This document shows positions 9,230-16,900 of a stretch of DNA of 26,209 nucleotides, piece by piece. A program made the position numbers and the translations under genes. The stretch comes from Corallochytrium limacisporum (Eukaryota; Opisthokonta). The first letter of the stretch is position 1. Each line of letters begins with the position of its first letter. The notes beneath the pieces are model-generated. The model saw only the letters and a list, made by a program, of their open reading frames with translations, did no database searches and was not told where the DNA came from. Location: positions 51,940 to 78,148 of the forward strand of contig PDIP01000146.1 in assembly GCA_002811645.1 (NCBI GenBank). The letters run 5' to 3'.

Positions 9230-10126
9230 CTAGTTGGTCTTTGCTTCAATCTTGCCCTTGGTGGAGTAGCTCAAGAAGCTCTCCTTGGGGATGGGACCAT
9301 CGGCGTAGGTCTTGAAGAGGTACGCTACAATGTCAGAGCTTTCAAACATCTCAACACCAGTGTTAGGGTCCTTAAGGAAAGGCACCTGGACTTTACCATG
9401 TTGCCTGATAAAATCCTTACGCTTGGCCGAACCTTTAGCAATGTTGTGGAGAATGTAAGGCAACTCTAGGGAGCACAGGGCCTCACGTGCCAGACGGCAG
9501 TACGGCGAGGCCTCGAAAGACCACAGCTCGAGAGGCTTCTTCGGAACCTTCGATGGGATGCGGAGCAGGCCATGCTCTGGAGCCGGCCGGGTCATAGTGC
9601 TCAGGCCCAGGGTCAGCATCTGCACAGCCTTGTTCTGGTTTACAGCGTTCACATTCCAACGACGCTCGGCTCCGTTGCCGTACTCCTCCCAAAGATACTT
9701 GATGATGTCGTCGCTCTCGTACATTGCAGTACCGGTATTATCGTCAATCAGGTAAGGGAATGCCAGGCGTCCGCCTTTCTTCTTCACTACTGGACGGAAG
9801 CGGCTGTCTTTGCAATAGCCGTACTGTGTCAGAGTTTCCCGCGGGCAGGGATATATCTCGGCGTCGAGGTCAAGCTCAGACATGGTCTCCCGGACCTTCT
9901 TGCAGAACGGACAGCCCTCGAATTCGTACAGTTTTAGAGGAATCTTAGGGTGCTTACTGTTGCGAATGCCCTTAGCCACAGCCAGACCGGCGCCGAACCG
10001 CAAAATCGAGCCCCAGCAGAGGAGGAGGATATCAAACACACGACGAGAGTACGGGATCGGTACCGCAGCCAGGGTCAGATAGACCCACTGCCAGGTGGCC
10101 ATAACAATTGCGACTCCGTTTGCCAT
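9230..10126 (-). CDS. Tandem glutaredoxin/GST-N-domain membrane-associated protein
   Basis: This 298-residue protein has two thioredoxin-fold halves of the GST N-terminal/glutaredoxin type. Half 1 (about 64-150) has a CPFC redox motif at 72-75 and a cis-proline in AFPYL (Pro124). Half 2 (about 198-275) has SPYC with a single cysteine (Cys210) and a cis-proline in VPFL (Pro249). Each half ends with the family's E(S)SD-I-x-x-YL helix. Residues about 9-50 are hydrophobic and could be a membrane anchor or organelle-targeting region. Two-domain proteins of this kind are known from plants, algae and cyanobacteria. A glutathione-linked redox role is inferred; the exact substrate is unknown. The ATG at 10126 follows an AAA context; a second Met (residue 9) is an alternative. 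The gene converges on the myosin gene, and a CCAAT box lies about 205 bp upstream (10329-10333). Confidence 0.85.
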   Translation of the reverse strand: MANGVAIVMATWQWVYLTLAAVPIPYSRRVFDILLLCWGSILRFGAGLAVAKGIRNSKHPKIPLKLYEFEGCPFCKKVRETMSELDLDAEIYPCPRETLTQYGYCKDSRFRPVVKKKGGRLAFPYLIDDNTGTAMYESDDIIKYLWEEYGNGAERRWNVNAVNQNKAVQMLTLGLSTMTRPAPEHGLLRIPSKVPKKPLELWSFEASPYCRLAREALCSLELPYILHNIAKGSAKRKDFIRQHGKVQVPFLKDPNTGVEMFESSDIVAYLFKTYADGPIPKESFLSYSTKGKIEAKTN

Positions 10127-10328
10127 TTTGAGCTTCTGCGTTGAACAGACACCAGCAATGAAGAAAGCCTATACTTCTCTCTTTAAGTACGATCATCTAG
10201 AAGCATGTCCACACCAGAGATCGCTCCGTATTTCTTGTAGCTTGACCAATACCAAGTTTCAGATATTCTTCAACTACGCCCCTGGTGTGTTCGTGTTTTG
10301 TGGTCCGGGCAGTCGACTCGCCGTTGGG

Positions 10329-10333
10329 CCAAT
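10329..10333 (+). promoter_or_regulatory. CCAAT box upstream of the glutaredoxin/GST-N gene
   Basis: CCAAT within GGGCCAATAGCG lies about 200 bp upstream of the ATG of the minus-strand gene at 9230-10126. This is a usual distance for an NF-Y site. It is motif evidence only, and five-base motifs arise often by chance. Confidence 0.3.
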
Positions 10334-11130
10334 AGCGCCATTTTTAGCAGCGTTCAACAGAAGGGGGAATCAATGCCAACAATCCCTCGTTATGTACGAT
10401 GCTCCAATTCTAAGACTTAATATTGATTCACTATCACTGATCCGGCACCGAACGGACCGGACCGGTCACAAGACCCAACCGACCCTCTCCCCACCAGTTG
10501 GTAGTGTGTCTTAGTGCGCGTACAACCGAGGACGACTAAGCACGGATAGTGCAGTTTGTCTTTCCTCTACCATCACAAACCCCCCCTCCAAACCACTCGC
10601 GTCCCTGTGACCCATCCGGGCCCTTTCTCAACTGTAGCACACCATGGTACGCCTTCTGGCCGGGCACAGGTGATGCCCTGTTCCACTATCAACCAGAGAC
10701 GAGCGCCGAGGACCATCATGCAACACTACAGAGATTCGTATGATGGTGAGTGAACTGCGCAGTTTGCAACGATGTGTCAAGGGACTTCGACCCCGAGAGA
10801 GTGTGTCCCCAAGAAAAATGATTTCAGGCGCCCCTTGTCGTTTCCCAGCACGTTCCCCTATATCACTATGATGAGCATCTGCATTTCCATCAGCAATGTA
10901 AGGTCGCATCTGCAGCAACATGTTGTCCTTGGAGAGGTTTGCGACGTATGTGATCGTGCACACTACCCATTGTCATGAACAATCATCGTGACATCTCATC
11001 CAAGGAGAGCTGTAGAGGAGCCCGCACGAGCGCCGTACTCAAACACTTTTGCTGTCGATACACGGTGCGCAATCGGACTGTCAGAATTGCCGGCCCGCCC
11101 GCCCCGGGAAGGGCGGGGGCCCGTGGAGAA

Positions 11131-11149
11131 CCCCCCCCCCGGGGGGGGG
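11131..11149. repeat. C10G9 palindrome
   Basis: Ten C followed directly by nine G form an 18-nt perfect palindrome without a spacer, embedded in GC-rich sequence. It can form a hairpin, or each strand can present a G-run. Run lengths may be unreliable because such tracts are hard to sequence. Confidence 0.8.
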
Positions 11150-11170
11150 TCGAGGTGTCCCAAACTCTCG

Positions 11171-11184
11171 CTCTCTCTCTCTCT
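11171..11184 (+). repeat. (CT)7 microsatellite
   Basis: An uninterrupted CT dinucleotide run is part of a larger pyrimidine-rich stretch followed by a T-run. Confidence 0.85.
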
Positions 11185-11737
11185 GTGTTTTTTTCCCGGC
11201 AGTGATAAATTCCTGTTTCTTGGTTCTCATTTTGGTCAAACCTTTGTCTTTGTCGCTCCGGTGTTCTGTGAGCGAAAGGGGGGGGGGAAATCACTCGCTT
11301 GGTCAAAGCACCCCGGAAAAAAGGGGGGGGTCCGGTGAGGATCACCCGAGCCCATGTGCCTGATCCAAAGTAATCAAGAAAATCAACAAATTACAAAGGT
11401 ATTTTATTATGGCATACAAAATAGTAACAATGTGGCGCATACTTCTGATTGGGTCTTGGACCGCCCTTGGCTGCGCGAAATTGAGGACTGTCCCAGAAAT
11501 ACTTTGTCGGTCGCACCACGGTACATTTACTACTGATGCAGATCTGAATCGCCGTTATTGGTCTCTCCTTGGACTCTCCCCATCACTGGTGCCATACATT
11601 TTGCCCTGCGGAGCTCCGAACATTTTCTTTTTTGGTCCGAATCACCAAACCTCTTCCCTTCCCCCTCTCCCCCTCTCGTCTTTTCTCCGCCGAGTAAAAG
11701 AATTTCCTTGGGTGTTTTTATATAGGGAGCACACGCG

Positions 11738-11798
11738 CAAACAAATTTTCTTTTTTTTCTCTCTTACGCTCCTTCTTCTCTTTTCTGTTTTGTTTCCA
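11738..11798 (+). repeat. Left arm of a 61-bp inverted repeat
   Basis: The 61 bp are pyrimidine-rich, starting CAAACAAATTTTC and ending TTTCCA. They are the reverse complement of 12671-12731 with two mismatches, both C/T transitions near the inner end. The outer end is preceded by ordinary sequence, whereas the matching outer end on the right runs into the assembly gap, so the full repeat may be longer. Confidence 0.92.
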
Positions 11799-11927
11799 TT
11801 GGTACTAGCACACGCGCCCGGTGGGGAGGGGATGCAGGACATCCCTGGGGGGTTGGGAGGAGGAGAAGACGAAAAAGTCCGTTGCCGATGGACACACAGG
11901 AAGAACGTCCTAGGTCCGGGCACCCAC

Positions 11928-11968
11928 GGAGAGAGAGAGAGAGACAGAGAGAAAGAAAGAAAGAAAGG
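11928..11968 (+). repeat. (GA)n and (GAAA)n purine tract
   Basis: A run of GA dinucleotides passes into GAAA tetranucleotides, giving about 40 nt of nearly pure purine on the plus strand. It is a typical microsatellite and potential triplex (H-DNA) sequence. Confidence 0.85.
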
Positions 11969-12670
11969 AGGCTGGGGGGGAGAGGGGGTGTCAGAGGAAC
12001 GGCAGCGCTTCAGTCTCGTTTTCGGGGGGTTTTTGCATTTCTTGGGGTCTGCGTGAAGGACAAAACGGCAGAGTGAGAGTGATCGATCGACAGTGCGTTA
12101 CGACCTTAAACGACGGCGGGCGGCCTGTTGCTCCGTACTAAACCACGGAGGGACGCACTGCACTCTCTCGCTTTTCCTCCCTGCGGTGCGCGCGCCTGAG
12201 AGCTCTCAAGAGATCCAGAGACCGCCGCGGGGGGGGGGAGGGGTTGGCCACGAGAAAAAGTTTGATCCTCTTGCCCTGATTTGTGTACGGAAAAGAGAAC
12301 TTTGGCCGCCGAGAAAAAAAACATTTTTTTCCAAAGCGAATGAAAAGGTGTCAAAAAAAGAAAGCTTTCGGCAAAGAACGTAAAAAAATCAAAAAAAAGG
12401 ACGAAAGAAAGAAAAAAAAGTATCCTTTCTACCTTTGGTGAAAGTTCTTTTCTGCGGCTTTGATTTTCTTTCCCCTCTTTTCTTTTCGCCTGGTGCAAAG
12501 ACCCTGCGGCGGACGCGGCGGGTTTGGGGGATCATCTTGCGTGTGTGTGTATTCGTGAGAACAAAATTCCATACTAAATGCATCCTACCACGGTTGCTGA
12601 TCGTTGGTGGAATCCTTGTCCCTCCCCCTTCTCCTCCTTTGTCACCTGCTTGCGTTGGTGGTTGAGTGTG

Positions 12671-12731
12671 TGGAAGCGAAACAGAAAAGAGAAGAAGGAG
12701 CGTAAGAGAGAAAAAAAAGAAAATTTGTTTG
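12671..12731 (-). repeat. Right arm of the 61-bp inverted repeat, abutting the gap
   Basis: This purine-rich arm is complementary to 11738-11798 (59 of 61 positions). Its last base is immediately followed by the N run. The two arms bound 11738-12731 (994 bp). Either this is a fold-back or terminal-inverted-repeat element, or the assembler stopped in a repeated sequence. Confidence 0.92.
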
Positions 12732-12993
12732 NNNNNNNNNNNNNNNNNNNNNNNNNNNNNNNNNNNNNNNNNNNNNNNNNNNNNNNNNNNNNNNNNNNNN
12801 NNNNNNNNNNNNNNNNNNNNNNNNNNNNNNNNNNNNNNNNNNNNNNNNNNNNNNNNNNNNNNNNNNNNNNNNNNNNNNNNNNNNNNNNNNNNNNNNNNNN
12901 NNNNNNNNNNNNNNNNNNNNNNNNNNNNNNNNNNNNNNNNNNNNNNNNNNNNNNNNNNNNNNNNNNNNNNNNNNNNNNNNNNNNNNNNNNNNN
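12732..12993. other. Assembly gap (262 N)
   Basis: There are 262 unresolved bases. The left border is the end of the inverted repeat and the right border is a run of eight G. Both are classic places for short-read assembly to fail. Any reading frame drawn across this gap is meaningless. Confidence 0.99.
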
Positions 12994-13077
12994 GGGGGGG
13001 GAAAAGGAGAGACTCGCCCAGCGGGGGCAATGGGGAATTGGTACACAGAGAAAGCGAAGAAACGAAAGGGATCTGAG

Positions 13078-13083
13078 TATAAA
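13078..13083 (+). promoter_or_regulatory. TATA box candidate
   Basis: TATAAA within GAGTATAAAGTA lies about 60 bp before an ATG at 13139. That ATG opens a 16-codon frame reaching a perfect donor GTAAGT at 13187. It could drive a short transcript or a 5' non-coding exon of RTEL1, whose coding start lies 690 bp downstream. Motif evidence only. Confidence 0.35.
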
Positions 13084-13458
13084 GTAAAGACGTTCGCTTC
13101 GCCGACTCTCGCTCTCGGTCAGCCACGATACCGCGGGCATGGCACGACTCCTGCGCAGCACACTGGATTTGGTGCGAAGAGATTCGTAAGTTCAGCTGAT
13201 GTTGGTCGGTCCTGGGATGAAGTACCCGGGGTCCATGGTCGAGGGATCTGTCGGCATCATGCGCTCTTGCTTGCCCAGGTGATGGAGACATCCCTTTCCA
13301 ACTCACAGTTGGATGTCTACCTCGCTGTGCCACACGTCGGTGCATGATCATCCCTTACCCCGAAAGCAGAGAGAACCGTAACCCTCGTCTTGTGGCTTTA
13401 GCAAATCAATAATTCCGCGCTCTCAAAGGTGGAGATCCCGTGCGGTCTCGATTCTTCT

Positions 13459-13484
13459 GGGGGGGGCGGGCCCCCGGGGGGGGG
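13459..13484. repeat. G/C homopolymer tract with C5G5 palindrome
   Basis: A G8 run, C, GGG, C5 and G9 lie about 290 bp upstream of the RTEL1 start. The central C5G5 is palindromic, and the plus strand carries three G-runs close together. It resembles the tracts at 11131 and 17987. Confidence 0.75.
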
Positions 13485-13572
13485 TGTGGTACCTACGCCA
13501 CGTAACCCGGGCCTTCCCATCCCTGGTGGCATTGCTTTCGGTCTCACATAGTGATTGTATGGACCGCGATTC

Positions 13573-13583
13573 GGGCGCGAAAA
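13573..13583 (-). promoter_or_regulatory. E2F-type site upstream of RTEL1
   Basis: GGGCGCGAAAA contains GGCGCGAAA, the reverse complement of TTTCGCGCC. This is a full match to the E2F/DP consensus TTTSGCGCS, about 185 bp upstream of the RTEL1 ATG. Replication and repair genes are usual E2F targets in animals and plants. The same 9-mer also occurs once inside the RTEL1 coding sequence (15847-15855), so chance remains possible. Confidence 0.45.
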
Positions 13584-13764
13584 TCTCAGAATAGGTGGAG
13601 AGAGAAGGGGGAAGGGGTGATCCGGAGAGGGTACTTCTCAGACCGTGAGCTCAGGCCGCTGACCATGCAGTAAGCCTTGGCGCTTCAACAAGGGGCATCA
13701 GAGGAGGACTTCTGGGAAATATCGTTGTAGTTTCAGGTGACAGTGATGCAAATATGGATATATT

Positions 13765-16700
13765 ATGACCACAGTAGCAAACATCAATGGCCTCGAAGTG
13801 GCCTTTCCATTCCAACCGTATCGATGTCAGTCCATTTACATGGAGAAGGTGATCACGGCACTTCAAAATGGTCAAAATGCCTTGCTTGAGTCGCCTACGG
13901 GTACCGGAAAAACGCTAAGTTTACTATGTGCAACCTTGGAATGGAGACGGCAGAGGAAAATTCTTGCTGAATTTGTGAAGACACAGCATTTGGACGCAGC
14001 AAATCTGTCACCGGAGCAGCTAATCGCCAGGGGTGTGCCTCAGTCCCTTCTGGATGTGTGCGGTCTTATCAAGCAATCGAGAGATGCTCATGGTTTTCTT
14101 ATGGAGGTGCCACGCATCATTTATGCTTCCCGCACTCACTCGCAGTTGGCACAGGTCTGCAAGGAACTGCGGCGCACAGGACACGATGTAAATGTGATCA
14201 CGCTGGCCAGTCGGGGAAATTATTGTGTCCACGAAACTATTTCCAAATCCCAGGGAGCAAGACTCAAAAATCAATGTCGGATGGCATGCAAGACACGCAG
14301 TTGTGAGAATTTCGTTAATGTCGAGAAATTCGCGGGAACGAAGCAGATTAAGAAGCCAGAGCGGATCATGGACATTGAAGAATTGCGGGTACATGGCTCG
14401 CAGAAGAAGATGTGCCCGTATTACTTGACCAAAGAATGGCAGGCTGAGGCGGATGTCATCTTGATGCCGTACAACTATCTCACGGATCCGAATGTATCTG
14501 AGTTCCAAAAGATAGATCTTCACAACGCGGTGGTCATCATTGATGAGGCCCACAACATTGAGAGTCAGGCCCAAGACGCCATCTCAACAACCTTCAATCG
14601 CCGTCTTCTGGATTCCATAATTCGTGCATTGCATGACTTGGACGCGTATCACGGTGCCTTCACCGTTGAAGATTTTCTTGTTCAGAACAGGACATACATT
14701 TTGCAGTTGATCGAAGATTTGGTTCACCTACGTGCCGATTTCATAAACATCGAATCAGGGCTTGACCTAGACAAACCGTCAATCAAGGCCGGCATGGATT
14801 TTCCAGACCTCCTTCAGAAACATCTCAAATTTGGAAACGCGGATCAGTTCAAGAACTTGTTGAACATCCTCACAAAGTGCGGGCTCAAGGCTGAAGCAAT
14901 GCGCCGAAACGGGCATGTGATTGGGGTGGCCAAGGGTGATGGCTACGTTGGCGCAGCTGAGGCATTCGAGACATACCGAACACTCTTGCAGACTGTGTGT
15001 ATTGTCGATGGTGTTGGTGAGACGAAGATCAGCACGACACGCCAGATGGAAATGCGCCAAAGCTTCTTCAGGTCAATCTACACAAGAGTGCAAGCTGGCA
15101 AGCCCAGCGATACGGATGCCAGTGACTTACAGATCAACTATTGGTGCTTCAGTGCCGCCCCGTCCATGAATCGTCTGGTTGACGGTGGTATCCATTCCCT
15201 CATTCTGACATCTGGAACGTTGTCTCCCATGGACGGCCTCATCAGCCAACTTGGAGTTGAGTTCCCCATCACATTGCAAGGGTCGCATGTCATCAGCTCT
15301 GACCAGTGTCCTGTGGCTGTGTTGACCAAGGGTCCAGGGCAACAGATGTTAAAGAGCACGTATGAGAATCGCAGCAATCGCAAGTACATCAGCGACCTGG
15401 GAATGAGTATCTATAATTTCATTCTCGGCATCCCCAATGGTGTATTGGTTTTCTTTGCCTCCAAGACAGCCATGGACGGGTGCATCGAGCAATGGAAGAG
15501 TTACACACCTGGAAGGCAGGACACGATATGGAATAGTATCGCGAGGAAGAAAACTGTCTTCGTTGAACCAAGGTCGGCCAATGAAAGCAAAGATGTTGTG
15601 GACGAATTCAAGAAATGCGCGGAGAACGACACAGGCAATGGAGCAATTCTCTTTTGTGTGTGCCGTGGGCGTTTGAGCGAGGGAGTCGATTTCGCGGACA
15701 AGCATGCCCGGGCAGTGATCATTACCGGCATCCCGTACCCGCCGCTTTATGATCTCCGCACGAAGATGAAAAGGGAGTGCCTCGACCTGTGGAGAAGGGA
15801 GGGTTATAAATGTCTCTCTGGCACAGAATGGTATTCTCAGGAGGCGTTTCGCGCCACAAACCAGGCCATCGGGCGCGTGATTCGGCATCGATATGATTTT
15901 GGTGCTGTGCTTTTGCTCGACGAGCGCTTTTCTGGCCGTGCTCGCCTGGAATTGCCTGCGTGGATCGCTGGCAAGGAGGTGATCTATGAAAATTTTGGCC
16001 CTGCCGTGGCAAGGCTCCGTCATTTCTTCAGGGACATGAATGAAAAGTCACAAGAGCTTGAGATTCCATCTCTGCCCGCTCAAAAGACTGACCAGGAAAC
16101 GGCTATGCGAGAAAAAGTGATGAAGGTGAAGGCAGCAAATTTCTGGACTATGATCAAAGAGTCGATGGGACCGGAGGCTAAAGTGGCCATTAAGAAGGGC
16201 TTGGCAGAGTACCACAAGAACCAGGACAATGCCGTGCTCAAGAACATGCTCGTTGAACAATTCTCCAAGCGACTGTTCCTGCCTATCCTGTCCACACTGA
16301 AGACATACCTTCCGAAGACAGCCGAAGACATCGTCAATGCTCACAGCGCCGAGGTTCTGTCGCAGACAAAGCGAAGCAGCCAGAGCAGCACGGCCAAGGC
16401 CACCCAAGAGTCTACTGAAGGGACCAAGTCGCCCGGTCAGAAGCCCATCAAGCGCCCGCTCGAGCGCAGTAGCCAAGAGAATGTGCTTAGGGCAATTAGT
16501 CAGAATGAGCAGAAGCCAAAGCAAGAAACTTCCGAGACCACTGTGCCTCCAACTAAGAAGCCGAAGACATCAGCTCCGAAGGCGACTGAAACGTCCCTGT
16601 CCAAGAGTCCGACAAAGGAAGCAGCCATGTGTGTGTTATGTGAAAGGAAAGCCAACACACCGTGGGTCGCTCCCTGCAGCCATCGCGGATGCTATGCGTG

Positions 16701-16815
16701 CTGGCTCAAGCGCATCAACGAGGACAAACGCAAGAAGAAAACACCCCTGTGCCCGGCGGAAGGCTGCAAGCAACCCATCGCAAAGAAGACGCTGCGCAAG
16801 ATCTATCATGCCTGA
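13765..16815 (+). CDS. RTEL1: RTEL1 family Fe-S DNA helicase
   Basis: This superfamily 2 (XPD-like) 5'-3' helicase of 1016 residues dismantles D-loops, T-loops and G-quadruplexes in the nucleus. The N-terminus (FPFQPYRCQ) aligns directly with animal RTEL1, which fixes the ATG. Visible motifs are Walker A SPTGTGKT (43-50), Fe-S ligands Cys154, Cys171, Cys180 and Cys217 (spacings close to human RTEL1; Cys175 is an extra cysteine), DEAH (260-263), the YWCFS and LILTSGTL segments, and motif VI QAIGRVIRH (700-708). A harmonin-homology-like helical segment lies at about 778-857. A low-complexity basic linker follows, then a RING-like zinc domain from Cys956 (C-x2-C, C-x-H, C-x2-C, C-x4-C). Animals have a comparable C-terminal RING domain; plain XPD, FANCJ and DDX11 do not. 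No PCNA-binding box was recognised. The single-exon gene is slightly shorter than the human protein. Confidence 0.95.
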   Translation: MTTVANINGLEVAFPFQPYRCQSIYMEKVITALQNGQNALLESPTGTGKTLSLLCATLEWRRQRKILAEFVKTQHLDAANLSPEQLIARGVPQSLLDVCGLIKQSRDAHGFLMEVPRIIYASRTHSQLAQVCKELRRTGHDVNVITLASRGNYCVHETISKSQGARLKNQCRMACKTRSCENFVNVEKFAGTKQIKKPERIMDIEELRVHGSQKKMCPYYLTKEWQAEADVILMPYNYLTDPNVSEFQKIDLHNAVVIIDEAHNIESQAQDAISTTFNRRLLDSIIRALHDLDAYHGAFTVEDFLVQNRTYILQLIEDLVHLRADFINIESGLDLDKPSIKAGMDFPDLLQKHLKFGNADQFKNLLNILTKCGLKAEAMRRNGHVIGVAKGDGYVGAAEAFETYRTLLQTVCIVDGVGETKISTTRQMEMRQSFFRSIYTRVQAGKPSDTDASDLQINYWCFSAAPSMNRLVDGGIHSLILTSGTLSPMDGLISQLGVEFPITLQGSHVISSDQCPVAVLTKGPGQQMLKSTYENRSNRKYISDLGMSIYNFILGIPNGVLVFFASKTAMDGCIEQWKSYTPGRQDTIWNSIARKKTVFVEPRSANESKDVVDEFKKCAENDTGNGAILFCVCRGRLSEGVDFADKHARAVIITGIPYPPLYDLRTKMKRECLDLWRREGYKCLSGTEWYSQEAFRATNQAIGRVIRHRYDFGAVLLLDERFSGRARLELPAWIAGKEVIYENFGPAVARLRHFFRDMNEKSQELEIPSLPAQKTDQETAMREKVMKVKAANFWTMIKESMGPEAKVAIKKGLAEYHKNQDNAVLKNMLVEQFSKRLFLPILSTLKTYLPKTAEDIVNAHSAEVLSQTKRSSQSSTAKATQESTEGTKSPGQKPIKRPLERSSQENVLRAISQNEQKPKQETSETTVPPTKKPKTSAPKATETSLSKSPTKEAAMCVLCERKANTPWVAPCSHRGCYACWLKRINEDKRKKKTPLCPAEGCKQPIAKKTLRKIYHA

Positions 16816-16872
16816 ACCACTGCACAGTAAAATACATGTCAGATCATGTTGTAAAGTAATTACAGTGGTTTT

Positions 16873-16878
16873 TTTAAT
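16873..16878 (-). terminator. ATTAAA poly(A) signal for the gene at 16901-17713
   Basis: The plus-strand TTTAAT reads ATTAAA on the minus strand, 22 bp after that gene's stop codon. It overlaps the opposite-strand AATAAA by three bases. Confidence 0.5.
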
Positions 16879-16881
16879 AAA
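16876..16881 (+). terminator. AATAAA poly(A) signal of RTEL1
   Basis: AATAAA begins 61 bp after the RTEL1 stop codon. Together with the minus-strand ATTAAA it forms the 9-mer TTTAATAAA, which can serve both strands. Confidence 0.65.
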
Positions 16882-16900
16882 ATTAGTGGTTCATTCGCTC

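Larger units (their letters stand above)
10127..13764. other. Long divergent intergenic region, low complexity, no clear gene
   Basis: This 3.6 kb lies between the starts of the glutaredoxin/GST-N gene and RTEL1. From 10127 to about 11090 the composition is ordinary with no recognisable coding sequence. From about 11090 to 13000 there are G and C homopolymers, CT, GA, GAAA and GT microsatellites and A/T-runs. Open frames there (for example 11409-12056) encode only low-complexity peptides. The stretch 13000-13764 holds a TATA box, a short ATG-started exon candidate, a G/C palindrome and an E2F-type site. No tRNA, 5S or snRNA signature was seen. Confidence 0.6.

Noticed and set aside
10095-10514. 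139-codon ORF divergent to the glutaredoxin/GST-N gene
   Set aside because: It overlaps that gene's first exon antisense and its promoter, and the peptide has no recognisable features.
10715-10750. Short ATG frame running into a GTGAGT donor
   Set aside because: Plausible downstream acceptors give early stops and no protein-like continuation. There is no promoter support.
10780-10812. Possible tRNA T-arm (GGGACTTCGACCCC)
   Set aside because: The stem does not pair correctly and no matching A box, anticodon arm or acceptor stem is found upstream.
11409-12056. 215-codon plus-strand ORF
   Set aside because: It is translated microsatellite and homopolymer sequence (poly-Phe, Glu/Arg runs), which stays open because of low complexity rather than selection.
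12389-13351. ORFs spanning the N gap on both strands
   Set aside because: They exist only because N codons are not stops; the flanking peptides are low complexity.
15847-15855. Full E2F consensus inside the RTEL1 coding sequence
   Set aside because: It encodes conserved helicase residues just before motif VI, so it is best explained as coincidence and shows the background rate of the motif.
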